Assembly: GCA_030523505.1 (NCBI GenBank)
Contig: JAUNIK010000065.1
Span: 1-10,320 of the forward strand
DNA: 10,320 nt
Direction of reading: 5' to 3'
DNA from: Prevotellaceae bacterium
GTDB taxonomy: Bacteria; Bacteroidota; Bacteroidia; Bacteroidales; Bacteroidaceae
A program made the position numbers and the translations under genes. Position 1 is the first letter of the stretch, and each line of letters opens with the position of its first letter. The notes beneath the pieces are model-generated. The model was not told the DNA's origin and did not search any database. It saw only the letters and a program-made list of their open reading frames with translations. Shown here one piece after another: positions 1-6,091 of this stretch.

Positions 1-2
1 GC

Positions 3-128
3 TGCGTTCCAGGGTGCCGACGGCTACTCTTTGGTGGTTTTGACACGCGCTTCACAGCCCCAATCGCCGTGGAGCTCCAAAAGCACCGCTTCAACACCGG
101 CTGGAAGTATCTGGTGAAACGCCACTAG
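3..128 (+). CDS. C-terminal fragment of an unidentified protein, cut by the left edge
   Basis: An open frame enters from the left edge and stops at TAG 126-128. Its last 32 residues, from FGGFDTRF through KYLVKRH, look like real protein, with mixed charged and aromatic residues and no low complexity. The first nine in-frame residues (CVPGCRRLL) look less natural. In the +1 frame the same bases read AAFQGADGYS, which would join FGGFDTRF smoothly if one T were added to the T run near 30-32. The gene may therefore carry a 1-nt frameshift, or the base call may be wrong. I do not recognise the family. No start is visible, and a shadow of a gene on the other strand cannot be fully excluded. Confidence 0.4.
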   Translation, partial: CVPGCRRLLFGGFDTRFTAPIAVELQKHRFNTGWKYLVKRH

Positions 129-286
129 CCCCCAGCTCTGTACGATAAACAGAAAATAAACCGCCATCCGGGAACAGCCATTCGGATGATACATGTTTCA
201 CGTATTGCCGACGGGCTTTCAGCCTGTTTACCGGACAGCTTAATATCTGAATCCGCGTGTAGCCTAGTTTGTTTTCGGTTGTTTTC

Positions 287-318
287 TTTGGAAGTATGGA
301 GAAAAAATAGTAATTTTG
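287..318 (+). promoter_or_regulatory. Bacteroidota-type promoter for the ATPase gene
   Basis: TTTG at 287-290 (-33 element) and TAATTTTG at 311-318 (-7 element, consensus TAxxTTTG) are separated by 20 bp, the usual spacing for the Bacteroidota primary sigma factor. Transcription would start near 323-326, leaving an A/T-rich leader of about 40 nt before the ATG at 367. There is no Shine-Dalgarno sequence, which is normal for this phylum. The start point itself is inferred. Confidence 0.65.
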
Positions 319-339
319 CATTATAAAATCATTATAATG
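319..339 (+). repeat. Perfect 8-bp inverted repeat over the expected transcription start (possible operator)
   Basis: CATTATAA (319-326) and TTATAATG (332-339) are exact reverse complements separated by 5 nt. The dyad begins one base after the -7 element and spans the expected start point, where a bound repressor would block initiation. It is A/T-rich, so chance occurrence is a real possibility. As an RNA hairpin it would be weak, so a protein-binding site is likelier if it has any function. Confidence 0.35.
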
Positions 340-366
340 GTAAATCCATAATAAAAGTAAACGTCT

Positions 367-1491
367 ATGGTTCAGTTTAATCCGTTTATTGTTGAAGGCT
401 ATAAGTCTCCAGAATACTTTTGTGATAGAGCGTTGGATACTCAGATGCTGATGGAGCATTTGAAGAATCAGCGCAATGTGGCACTAATCTCGCAAAGGCG
501 ATTGGGAAAGTCGGGATTGATTCATAATCTGTTCTATCAGGATGAGATAAAAAAGGAGTTCTATACCTTCTATGTGGATATCTATGACACAAAGAACCTG
601 ACGGAACTTACATACGAACTTGGGAAGTGTGTGCTTGCTGAGCTCCGCTCGAAAGGACGACAGGTATGGGAAAGATTTGTTGCTGTACTGAAATCCCTGA
701 AGATGGGCGTCTCTTTTGATATCAACGGTAATCCGGAGTGGGGTGTCTCAATAGGCGAAATACATACTCCGGACATTCTTCTCGATGAAATCTTCAAATA
801 TCTGGAGAGTGCGGACAAACCTTGCATCGTGGCTCTTGATGAGTTTCAGATCGTAGCTGATTATCCAGAGAAGACGGTTGAGGCAACTCTTCGTAAGAGA
901 ATACAGAACTGCCACAATGTACATTTTATCTATTCCGGTTCAAAGCGTCACATGATGTCTGAGATATTCCTGTCGCAATCACGACCTTTCTATAACAGCA
1001 CAACACTGATGGGACTTGAACCGATAGACAAGATTTTGTATTTCAACTTTGCAAACCATCATCTCCAGTCAAGTCGTCAGGCCATCAGTGAAGAGGCATT
1101 CTTTTATCTTTATGAGTGGGCAGAAGGCGTTACCTGGTATATTCAAAGTGTGCTGAATGTGCTGTATGCTTTGAAGCAGACAGATGTTGTCTTTGAGGTA
1201 GAGGATGTTGACAAAGCGATATCTACCATTGTGCAGAACCATACTTTTGCATACAAGGCATTGCTCTACCAATTGTCAGTGAAACAAAAACAGGTATTGC
1301 AGGCAATTGCTCTTGAAGGAAAGGCCAGCCAGATCATGTCGCAGCGGTATCTCCGTAAATACTCACTTACGGCAAGCACCATTCAGGCGGCTGTGAAGGT
1401 ATTGCTTGACCGTGATTTCATAACTTTCGATGAGAACATATATCAAGTCAGTGACAGATTTTTTGAATTGTATCTCCGACTGCAGCAATAG
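367..1491 (+). CDS. P-loop ATPase of the archaeal-ATPase / AAA (STAND-like) group with C-terminal winged helix
   Basis: A 374-residue cytoplasmic protein. It opens with NPFIVEGYKSPEYFCDR, the lead-in typical of Bacteroidota members of the Pfam Arch_ATPase-like group. The Walker A motif is SQRRLGKS at 42-49 (Lys48, Ser49). Walker B is CIVALDE at 153-159 (Asp158, Glu159). A sensor-like YSGS lies at 189-192. Residues about 300-374 look like a winged helix, with the LSVKQKQVLQAIA and LTASTIQAAVKVLLDRDFI segments. There is no signal peptide or membrane segment. Family relatives are ATP-driven switches of mostly unknown role and are often stand-alone, as here. ATG 367 is chosen because it follows the promoter at a sensible distance and begins the conserved N-terminus. 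No toxin, nuclease or effector lies beside it. ATPase fold is near certain; function is unknown. Confidence 0.9.
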   Translation: MVQFNPFIVEGYKSPEYFCDRALDTQMLMEHLKNQRNVALISQRRLGKSGLIHNLFYQDEIKKEFYTFYVDIYDTKNLTELTYELGKCVLAELRSKGRQVWERFVAVLKSLKMGVSFDINGNPEWGVSIGEIHTPDILLDEIFKYLESADKPCIVALDEFQIVADYPEKTVEATLRKRIQNCHNVHFIYSGSKRHMMSEIFLSQSRPFYNSTTLMGLEPIDKILYFNFANHHLQSSRQAISEEAFFYLYEWAEGVTWYIQSVLNVLYALKQTDVVFEVEDVDKAISTIVQNHTFAYKALLYQLSVKQKQVLQAIALEGKASQIMSQRYLRKYSLTASTIQAAVKVLLDRDFITFDENIYQVSDRFFELYLRLQQ

Positions 1492-1502
1492 TCACACAAT
1501 CA

Positions 1503-1536
1503 ATCCCGCCCCGAGTCTCACGACCAAGGGCGGGAT
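1503..1536. terminator. GC-rich compound hairpin between convergent genes (probable two-way terminator)
   Basis: ATCCCGCCC (1503-1511) pairs perfectly with GGGCGGGAT (1528-1536). Inside the 16-nt loop, GTC and GAC can form a 3-bp inner stem with a TCAC tetraloop. The element starts 11 bp after the ATPase stop codon and lies 48 bp beyond the stop of the convergent gene at 1585, so it suits both. Neither side has a clean T tract; the plus-strand side is only A/T-rich. Confidence 0.6.
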
Positions 1537-1584
1537 AATAACTAATATTAACTTTATTCAATATCTCGTCTGAAGAGAATTGTT

Positions 1585-2022
1585 TTATAGTTCGCTGATA
1601 GCCTTTTCTATTTTCTTCATTATCTTCTGGGCATACTTGCGCTTTGCCTTTGCCTGGTCGCGATAGTCGTAGATTCTTGGAGATGTCTTCAGGAAGGTTG
1701 CATCCAGAGTCTCGGCATCGGCAATAGCTGCGAAGTAGAGCGAATAGAGACCTCTCAGTTTGCTTTTCTCTTCTGGGCAGATGTCCATTACGTTAAGCAT
1801 GTCGTTAACATCCTCAAAGGTCTTTGTATCCACCTCATACTCTTCCTCTGTGGTTTCGGTAGTGACATCCGGACGTTCCACCTTCACGTTGATGGCAAGC
1901 ATGTCTCCCTGCTGCAAAGCAAAGTTCTCTATTTGGTATGCGTTTGACTCGATTGTGCTTTGTGCCTTTACTGACACTACGCTCAGCATGATAGCTGCTA
2001 AAATGACAAATGACTTTTTCAT
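1585..2022 (-). CDS. Small exported acidic protein of unknown function
   Basis: A 145-residue protein with a clear signal peptide: MKK, a hydrophobic core at about 4-18, and probable cleavage at VKA|Q after residue 20. No lipobox cysteine is seen, so a periplasmic or secreted product is expected. The mature part has an acidic Thr/Glu stretch (TTETTEEEYEVD, 54-65). A helical segment follows (about 66-110), and the C-terminus is lysine-rich with a likely amphipathic helix (about 121-145). I do not recognise a family. It lies 119 bp downstream of the thioredoxin-like gene on the same strand, with a hairpin between and no TAxxTTTG promoter visible. It is probably read through from the blaI operon, at a lower level if the hairpin terminates. 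Confidence 0.75.
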   Translation of the reverse strand: MKKSFVILAAIMLSVVSVKAQSTIESNAYQIENFALQQGDMLAINVKVERPDVTTETTEEEYEVDTKTFEDVNDMLNVMDICPEEKSKLRGLYSLYFAAIADAETLDATFLKTSPRIYDYRDQAKAKRKYAQKIMKKIEKAISEL

Positions 2023-2059
2023 AATGTTTAATGTGATTTTTTAGACAAGGGGTCCCTTT

Positions 2060-2093
2060 CCCTGCCCAATTCTCATAAGAGTCAAGGGCAGGG
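2060..2093 (-). terminator. GC-rich hairpin inside the operon (partial terminator or processing site)
   Basis: CCCTGCCC (2060-2067) and GGGCAGGG (2086-2093) form a perfect 8-bp stem. The 18-nt loop can form a CTC/GAG inner stem with an ATAA tetraloop. It lies 48 bp after the stop codon at 2142 and 37 bp before the start codon at 2022, and no T tract follows on the minus strand. It could terminate, attenuate or stabilise the upstream mRNA. The architecture closely resembles the hairpin at 1503-1536. Confidence 0.5.
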
Positions 2094-2141
2094 TGGAAGT
2101 TTATATTATTACTAAATTTAAATGATTTCTATTCTTTGGAA

Positions 2142-4016
2142 TTATCTCTTTCCTAAGGCTTGTTCCAGATAGATTCTCTCGAACACGATGTCTGGGAAGA
2201 AAGGCTCTTTCTGCACACAGCTGCCATCTGGTCGGTGGAATGAGACACCATATTCGCGATATTCATCATTGTGTATGCATCTCACAACAGCCATATAAGT
2301 ATCGTAATCGAGTGCATAGTGATCGCCATCTATATCTACAATCTGCTGATGCCACAGGTCCTCGTAACTTTGCGTCTTATCCTCAGTCTTTACATCTGCC
2401 AACAGTACCCATGCAATGTCTTCATCCTTGAATTCCTTCTGAAGAGGTATTACAACCTCATTTATAAACTGGTCCTGATAATAATAACTTCTTGGCTGCC
2501 AGCAAAGCAGATAGATAGGCTTGCCTTTATAGCGCTCGATGAAGGCATCATAGAGCTTCTCCGCAGGAACGTCAGGCAGGTCAGTACGAATCTTCTTGTT
2601 CACATCTTTCTCGCTGGCTTTTATCTTTGCCTTCAGCTCCTTGTCGAGAGTGGTGAGCCACTTCTGGTGAGCCTTTGGCAGAGCCTTCAGATTCTCCTCA
2701 TATTGTTCCTTGTCGAAAGGTATGGCGTCCTTAATCTGCTGCTCCAACTTGTGAGCACGGCGGTCAATATCAAAGTAGTCAGGCATCATCTCATTAGTTG
2801 ACGACATATCTCGAAGCCAAGCAAACTGAGGCGATAGCATATACTGTTCGTTGTTGAGTTGCTGATAGATGAAGAGGCTGCTTTCTGCTCCGAATTTATT
2901 CAACTTTTTAGCGAATGCCTTCTTCTCTTCCTCGCTCGCATTGTCCCAATCGAAGTCATCATCTGGGTAATAAATTCTTAAACAATCCAGAGCCACCAGT
3001 TCGAGATTCATCTTTACAATCTGCTCTGCAACAGGACTGAATCGATGATGGCGATAGAAGTCTTTTCCATACCAGCGGTCGTTGAGCATCTCCTTAAATT
3101 TTGAAAACAGATTCTCCGTGCTGTCGAGAGGCTGGCGCAAGTCAGAATAGTAACCTCCACGAAACTGATCGAGCGTCTCTGCATACTGGTTTATCTCTGT
3201 GGCAACATCTGCCAGCGGACCGCGAGTGATGTATGCTCGAGGAGCATTCCTGGTATCCTGCTGACATGCCTTTAGATTCAAGTACACCTCTGTCACCTCG
3301 CCTGGAGCAAGGTAGGCGAGAGCCTTTGGAATACTGCCATATCCTATGTATTTAGGAGTGATGTGTGTGACAGGCACTCGAAACGAAAAGTCGCCATTAG
3401 GTTGGATAGCAGCCATCAGGGTGTCGTTGTGGTGGGAACCTCCCCACACATAGGCGTGTTCCTCCATCTGTATGTATGGAATCATTCCCTCGTGATAGTC
3501 CATGATGTGTCCACGCACTTCGGCAATGCCGTATTCATACTTGATCTCTGGCAGTTTTTCTGTCTTTGGAGCCAACATCTTTGGCGCAGGAGTTCCGTCA
3601 ACACGGATGCCGTGAGTGCACCATGATGCATCACCTGGACAGGTATCGTCCACCCATTTTACATCGTCAGGCAGAGGAGGATAAACCTTGCGTATGATGA
3701 GTTCGCCATTGTCATGAAAGTGATGGTCATCGAGAGTTATTCCGTGCTCGTTATCCAGTCGGATGATGGGGTATGTTCGGCCTTTATCATCTCGTAGGAA
3801 ACAATTGGACTCTATACACATCCACGAGCCGCGAGAATAGTTCCAGCGCTCTTCAATCACGGTGGCGGTATCGCTCAGTTCTATTGCTTTTATTTCAAAA
3901 CTGCTTCTTACGCGGAAATCAAACTGAGGGTTGTCGATGCGACGGAAGTTATGGTCGTCGGCAAGGGCAGATATTGTGGTCAGGGCTATGAGAGCCAGTA
4001 AAAGTATTCTTTTCAT
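2142..4016 (-). CDS. Exported TlpA-like protein with a degenerate thioredoxin fold lacking CxxC
   Basis: A 624-residue protein with a signal peptide (MKRILLLALIALTTISALA, cleavage near residue 19-20), so it acts in the periplasm or cell surface. Residues about 28-145 resemble the beta-rich N-terminal region of large Bacteroidales TlpA-family proteins, including the PPLPDDVK...D...HGIRVDGT pattern at 113-142. The middle (about 250-480) looks helical and charged. The C-terminus (about 485-624) follows the thioredoxin plan: GKPIYLLCW (498-506), a helix, the strand IAWVLLADV (534-542), then a late strand near YGVSFHRPDG (589-598). Where TlpA has WCxPC, this protein reads WQPRSYYY (506-513), so both redox cysteines are missing. 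A classical disulfide reductase role is therefore unlikely; a binding or structural role is inferred. It starts 17 nt after the M56 gene, clearly in the same transcript. Confidence 0.75.
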   Translation of the reverse strand: MKRILLLALIALTTISALADDHNFRRIDNPQFDFRVRSSFEIKAIELSDTATVIEERWNYSRGSWMCIESNCFLRDDKGRTYPIIRLDNEHGITLDDHHFHDNGELIIRKVYPPLPDDVKWVDDTCPGDASWCTHGIRVDGTPAPKMLAPKTEKLPEIKYEYGIAEVRGHIMDYHEGMIPYIQMEEHAYVWGGSHHNDTLMAAIQPNGDFSFRVPVTHITPKYIGYGSIPKALAYLAPGEVTEVYLNLKACQQDTRNAPRAYITRGPLADVATEINQYAETLDQFRGGYYSDLRQPLDSTENLFSKFKEMLNDRWYGKDFYRHHRFSPVAEQIVKMNLELVALDCLRIYYPDDDFDWDNASEEEKKAFAKKLNKFGAESSLFIYQQLNNEQYMLSPQFAWLRDMSSTNEMMPDYFDIDRRAHKLEQQIKDAIPFDKEQYEENLKALPKAHQKWLTTLDKELKAKIKASEKDVNKKIRTDLPDVPAEKLYDAFIERYKGKPIYLLCWQPRSYYYQDQFINEVVIPLQKEFKDEDIAWVLLADVKTEDKTQSYEDLWHQQIVDIDGDHYALDYDTYMAVVRCIHNDEYREYGVSFHRPDGSCVQKEPFFPDIVFERIYLEQALGKR

Positions 4017-4033
4017 ATTTTACGGTGCTGTGA

Positions 4034-5386
4034 TTAGAATGTTAAAGGAATCTGATATACGGCATCCACCTTTTCGCCCCTCTGGCGTGCAGGCGTCCAG
4101 TTAGGCATACTCTTTCTCAGCGCCTCAAGGTTTTGACTGAGTTCATCGTTGTTAACCGGAGTGCCTATATAATATACTTCTCCATCTTTTTTAATGCTGA
4201 TGGTCAGGACAATTGCAGTGCCAGGCTCTATGTCGGCTGGGCGCTGAAGGTTCTCTTTGATGAATTCCATGAGAGCAGCATTGCCACCAGGGTAGAGAGG
4301 TGCCTGATCAGGATTGTGAATCCAGCGGATCGTCTCCTCACTATCTGCTTCAGATGTATTCTCAGTCTTTTTTTCAGCCTTTGTATCCTTTGGTTCGGCA
4401 GGTGCAGGCGTTTCAGGCTCTTTCGTTATTGCCTCCTCTATTTCCTTGGTAATCTGCTTAGCACTGACATCGATTCTCTCAATGGCATTTGCTATCGGCT
4501 CTGCAATCTTCGGTGTAGCGAAGGCACCTATAGTCACAGCCAGCACCGGCAGGGCAATGATGGCTTTCAACATCAGCCAGCGGTTGGATTTTGTTTGATA
4601 CATCATAATGATACGTTTTTTGAGTGATGTGCGGTTCAAGCTGTTGACAAGCGTTTGCAACCGCATGCCGGTGGCCTTCACCACGAGAAGTTGTTGATAT
4701 GTTTTTGCATCGATGCCATTATTGATTACAGCTTCGTCTGCCTCAAACTCATGAACAGCGTCGAGGTCGCGACTGAGCAGATAGATAAACGGATTGAACC
4801 ACTGAAGAATCTTCATCAGCGAGACAAACATATTGTCCCACGAATGTAGCAGACGGATGTGCTCCTGTTCGTGTGTGAGGATTGCCTGACGATTGTTTTC
4901 GTAGTCGTCAACGCTCATCACGATGTAATGGAAGAAACTGAATGGAGCAAACTTTCCTGGTTTCAGAATTATTGTGTTGCCCTTGCTGTCGGTGTGGCGA
5001 AGTCCACCACGGATATTTCGGGCTATCATCACAAGTTGAACGATGGTGAAGACAATCATCACTACAAAGCCAATGAGATAGACGATGATAAGTCTTGACT
5101 CCAATGTGTATGTTATGACCACGTCTTTGTCTATGTACTCCGTTACAGTGGGATCGCCATAATGTATCTCCTGTATCTCCTTTGTTGTAGCATAGTAGAT
5201 AGCGTTGGTGATTGCTGTAGGATGCTCTGTTGTGGTATGAATGAAAGGCACGATGAGCGAGGCAACCATCATTCCGATGAGCATCCATCGGTTGAAGCGG
5301 TGGAATGTCTCACGGCTCAGCAGCAGGAAGAAGCAGCTGTAAAGAACGGCAAGCGTAATGGCCGATTTGATTGCGAAGATTATCAT
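4034..5386 (-). CDS. BlaR1-like M56 membrane metalloprotease with TonB-type C-terminal domain
   Basis: A 450-residue inner-membrane protein. Likely membrane helices are at about 1-24, 34-50, 98-122 and 271-291. The M56 peptidase domain has the zinc site HEQEH (172-176, Glu173 catalytic), an NPF turn (198-200) and the third-ligand motif EFEAD (213-217). A Pro/Glu/Lys-rich linker (about 310-352) leads to a TonB-C-like domain (about 360-450): PLYPGGNAALMEFIKENL, then KKDGEVYYIGTP and SMPNWTPARQRGEKV. Family knowledge: BlaR1/MecR1 cleave or cause cleavage of BlaI-type repressors after sensing a signal outside the membrane. Staphylococcal BlaR1 senses through a penicillin-binding domain, which is absent here, so the signal is unknown. 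The start is 9 nt after the repressor stop codon. Calling it a beta-lactam sensor is not supported. Confidence 0.88.
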   Translation of the reverse strand: MIIFAIKSAITLAVLYSCFFLLLSRETFHRFNRWMLIGMMVASLIVPFIHTTTEHPTAITNAIYYATTKEIQEIHYGDPTVTEYIDKDVVITYTLESRLIIVYLIGFVVMIVFTIVQLVMIARNIRGGLRHTDSKGNTIILKPGKFAPFSFFHYIVMSVDDYENNRQAILTHEQEHIRLLHSWDNMFVSLMKILQWFNPFIYLLSRDLDAVHEFEADEAVINNGIDAKTYQQLLVVKATGMRLQTLVNSLNRTSLKKRIIMMYQTKSNRWLMLKAIIALPVLAVTIGAFATPKIAEPIANAIERIDVSAKQITKEIEEAITKEPETPAPAEPKDTKAEKKTENTSEADSEETIRWIHNPDQAPLYPGGNAALMEFIKENLQRPADIEPGTAIVLTISIKKDGEVYYIGTPVNNDELSQNLEALRKSMPNWTPARQRGEKVDAVYQIPLTF

Positions 5387-5395
5387 AATCTGTTG

Positions 5396-5782
5396 TTATT
5401 GCTTGTTGATAATGTTCATTATCTCGTTGAGGTCATCATCGGAGATTTCCTCTTCACGGGCAAAGAAGGTGAGCAACGACTTGAACGAGTTGCCGAAGAA
5501 CGATTCTTTCACTTCTCGCATGAACTTCTTTGTGTATTCCTCACGGCTGATGAGAGGGAAATAGAGGAATGTCTTGCTGCCCTCTTCCTTCTTGCGTGAG
5601 TCGATGAATCCTTTCTCAGTGAGAATCTTCATGTAGGTGGCCAGAGTGGAATATGCTGGCTGAGGCTCTGGGTAGGCATCCTGAATCTCGCGGGTTGTAA
5701 CGCCATCGGCATGATCCCAGATGATGTTCATCACTTCCATCTCAACACGTGTGAGAGTCTTGTCGTCTTTTGCTCGTCTCAT
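5396..5782 (-). CDS. blaI: BlaI/MecI-family winged-helix repressor
   Basis: A 128-residue protein, the usual length for BlaI/MecI. The DNA-binding winged helix is at about 9-75: LTRVEMEVMNIIWDH (10-24), VTTREIQDAYPEP (28-40), the recognition segment YSTLATYMKILTEKGFI (44-60), then the wing KKEEGSKTFLYFPL. The C-terminal dimerisation region (about 80-128) contains FFGNSFKSLLTFF (95-107). As I recall, this matches the stretch where staphylococcal BlaI is cut at an Asn-Phe bond. It is the first gene of the operon, next to the M56 protease that would inactivate it. An inverted repeat in its own promoter suggests autoregulation. ATG 5782 is chosen from the family N-terminus (RRAKDDKTLTRVE) and the A/T-rich leader before it. 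Confidence 0.9.
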   Translation of the reverse strand: MRRAKDDKTLTRVEMEVMNIIWDHADGVTTREIQDAYPEPQPAYSTLATYMKILTEKGFIDSRKKEEGSKTFLYFPLISREEYTKKFMREVKESFFGNSFKSLLTFFAREEEISDDDLNEIMNIINKQ

Positions 5783-5813
5783 AATAATATAATAATGTAT
5801 GGTTTGACTATTT

Positions 5814-5829
5814 ATTTAAAGTTTTAAAT
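5814..5829. promoter_or_regulatory. Second operator-like dyad in the blaI leader
   Basis: ATTTAA (5814-5819) and TTAAAT (5824-5829) form a perfect 6-4-6 inverted repeat, the same architecture as the dyad in the promoter spacer (ATCTAA / TTAGAT). The two centres are 33 bp apart, about three helical turns. It sits just downstream of the expected transcription start. The A/T-rich sequence makes this weaker evidence than the spacer dyad. Confidence 0.35.
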
Positions 5830-5838
5830 TTGATGGCG

Positions 5839-5868
5839 CAAAGGTAATCTAAAAAATTAGATATCCAA
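5839..5868 (-). promoter_or_regulatory. Promoter of the blaI operon
   Basis: On the minus strand TTG (5868-5866) is followed after 19 bp by TACCTTTG (5846-5839), an exact TAxxTTTG -7 element at Bacteroidota spacing. Transcription would begin near 5832-5834, giving a leader of about 50 nt before the blaI ATG. No other TAxxTTTG promoter was found for the downstream genes, so this is probably the main promoter for all of them. Confidence 0.7.
5847..5862. promoter_or_regulatory. Putative BlaI operator filling the promoter spacer
   Basis: ATCTAAAAAATTAGAT is a perfect inverted repeat (6-bp arms, 4-bp centre) lying wholly between the -33 and -7 elements. BlaI/MecI dimers bind dyads in their own promoters in firmicutes, although the best known core there is TACA/TGTA. 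This sequence differs, so the assignment rests on position and symmetry. Binding here would block RNA polymerase. Confidence 0.6.
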
Positions 5869-5919
5869 TAGAAAACATTGCGAAAAATGCAGAATAGCAT
5901 TGATATTTAACATTTATTC

Positions 5920-5950
5920 TTAGATATTGCCGTGCTGTTTTTTAGATATT
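5920..5950. repeat. Direct repeat of the operator half-site upstream of the blaI promoter
   Basis: TTAGATATT occurs at 5920-5928 and again at 5942-5950, 22 bp apart. Its first eight bases also occur at 5857-5864, as the right arm of the promoter dyad extended by AT. The intervals of 63 and 22 bp are close to six and two helical turns, so the three copies face the same side of DNA. They may be auxiliary repressor or activator sites. Confidence 0.4.
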
Positions 5951-6001
5951 CACAATTGGACTCAGAACTTCGTACGAAAACGAATACGAAAACACGGCAA
6001 T
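5926..6001. repeat. 76-nt inverted repeat with internal palindrome and tandem repeat
   Basis: ATTGCCGTG (5926-5934) and CACGGCAAT (5993-6001) are exact reverse complements. The pairing can extend by T4/A4 past a small bulge. Inside lie the perfect palindrome TTCGTACGAA (5969-5978) and two copies of TACGAAAAC (5973-5981, 5985-5993). No T tract follows, and no gene starts rightward from it, so it is not an obvious terminator. It could be a small mobile-element remnant, a structured RNA or a protein-binding region. Confidence 0.4.
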
Positions 6002-6021
6002 GAGCGACATGAATGATGCAT

Positions 6022-6053
6022 AAAAAAAGGACGCCCTTTATGGGGGCGCCCGG
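6022..6053 (-). terminator. Intrinsic terminator of the carAB operon
   Basis: On the minus strand GGGCGCCC (6051-6044) pairs with GGGCGTCC (6036-6029), an 8-bp stem with one G-U pair in RNA and a 7-nt loop. It is followed directly by seven T residues (6028-6022). It lies 38 bp after the carB stop codon at 6092. The G-U pair is favourable only on the minus strand, which fixes the orientation. It also insulates the blaI promoter from car transcription. Confidence 0.88.
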
Positions 6054-6091
6054 AAAAATACGCTTATTTTTACTGAAAGGATAACATGACG

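Noticed and set aside
165..226. Weak hairpins CATCCG/CGGATG (165-188) and CGGGCT/AGCCTG (212-226) downstream of the left-edge gene.
   Set aside because: Short stems without a T tract; either could serve the upstream gene but neither is clearly a terminator. Nothing else was seen between 129 and 286.
367..1491. ATPase as part of a defence system.
   Set aside because: No nuclease, toxin, methylase or other effector is next to it; the neighbour is convergent and has its own context. The ATPase fold alone does not support a defence role.
4034..5782. Beta-lactam resistance regulator (blaR1-blaI) controlling a beta-lactamase.
   Set aside because: No penicillin-binding sensor domain in the protease and no beta-lactamase in the window; only the regulatory architecture is shared.
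5946..6023. Short plus-strand reading frame (IFTIGLRTSYENEYENTAMSDMNDA then TAA) before the terminator.
   Set aside because: It has no start codon near its beginning, the Glu-Asn/Glu-Tyr pattern comes from the DNA tandem repeat, and no promoter points rightward.
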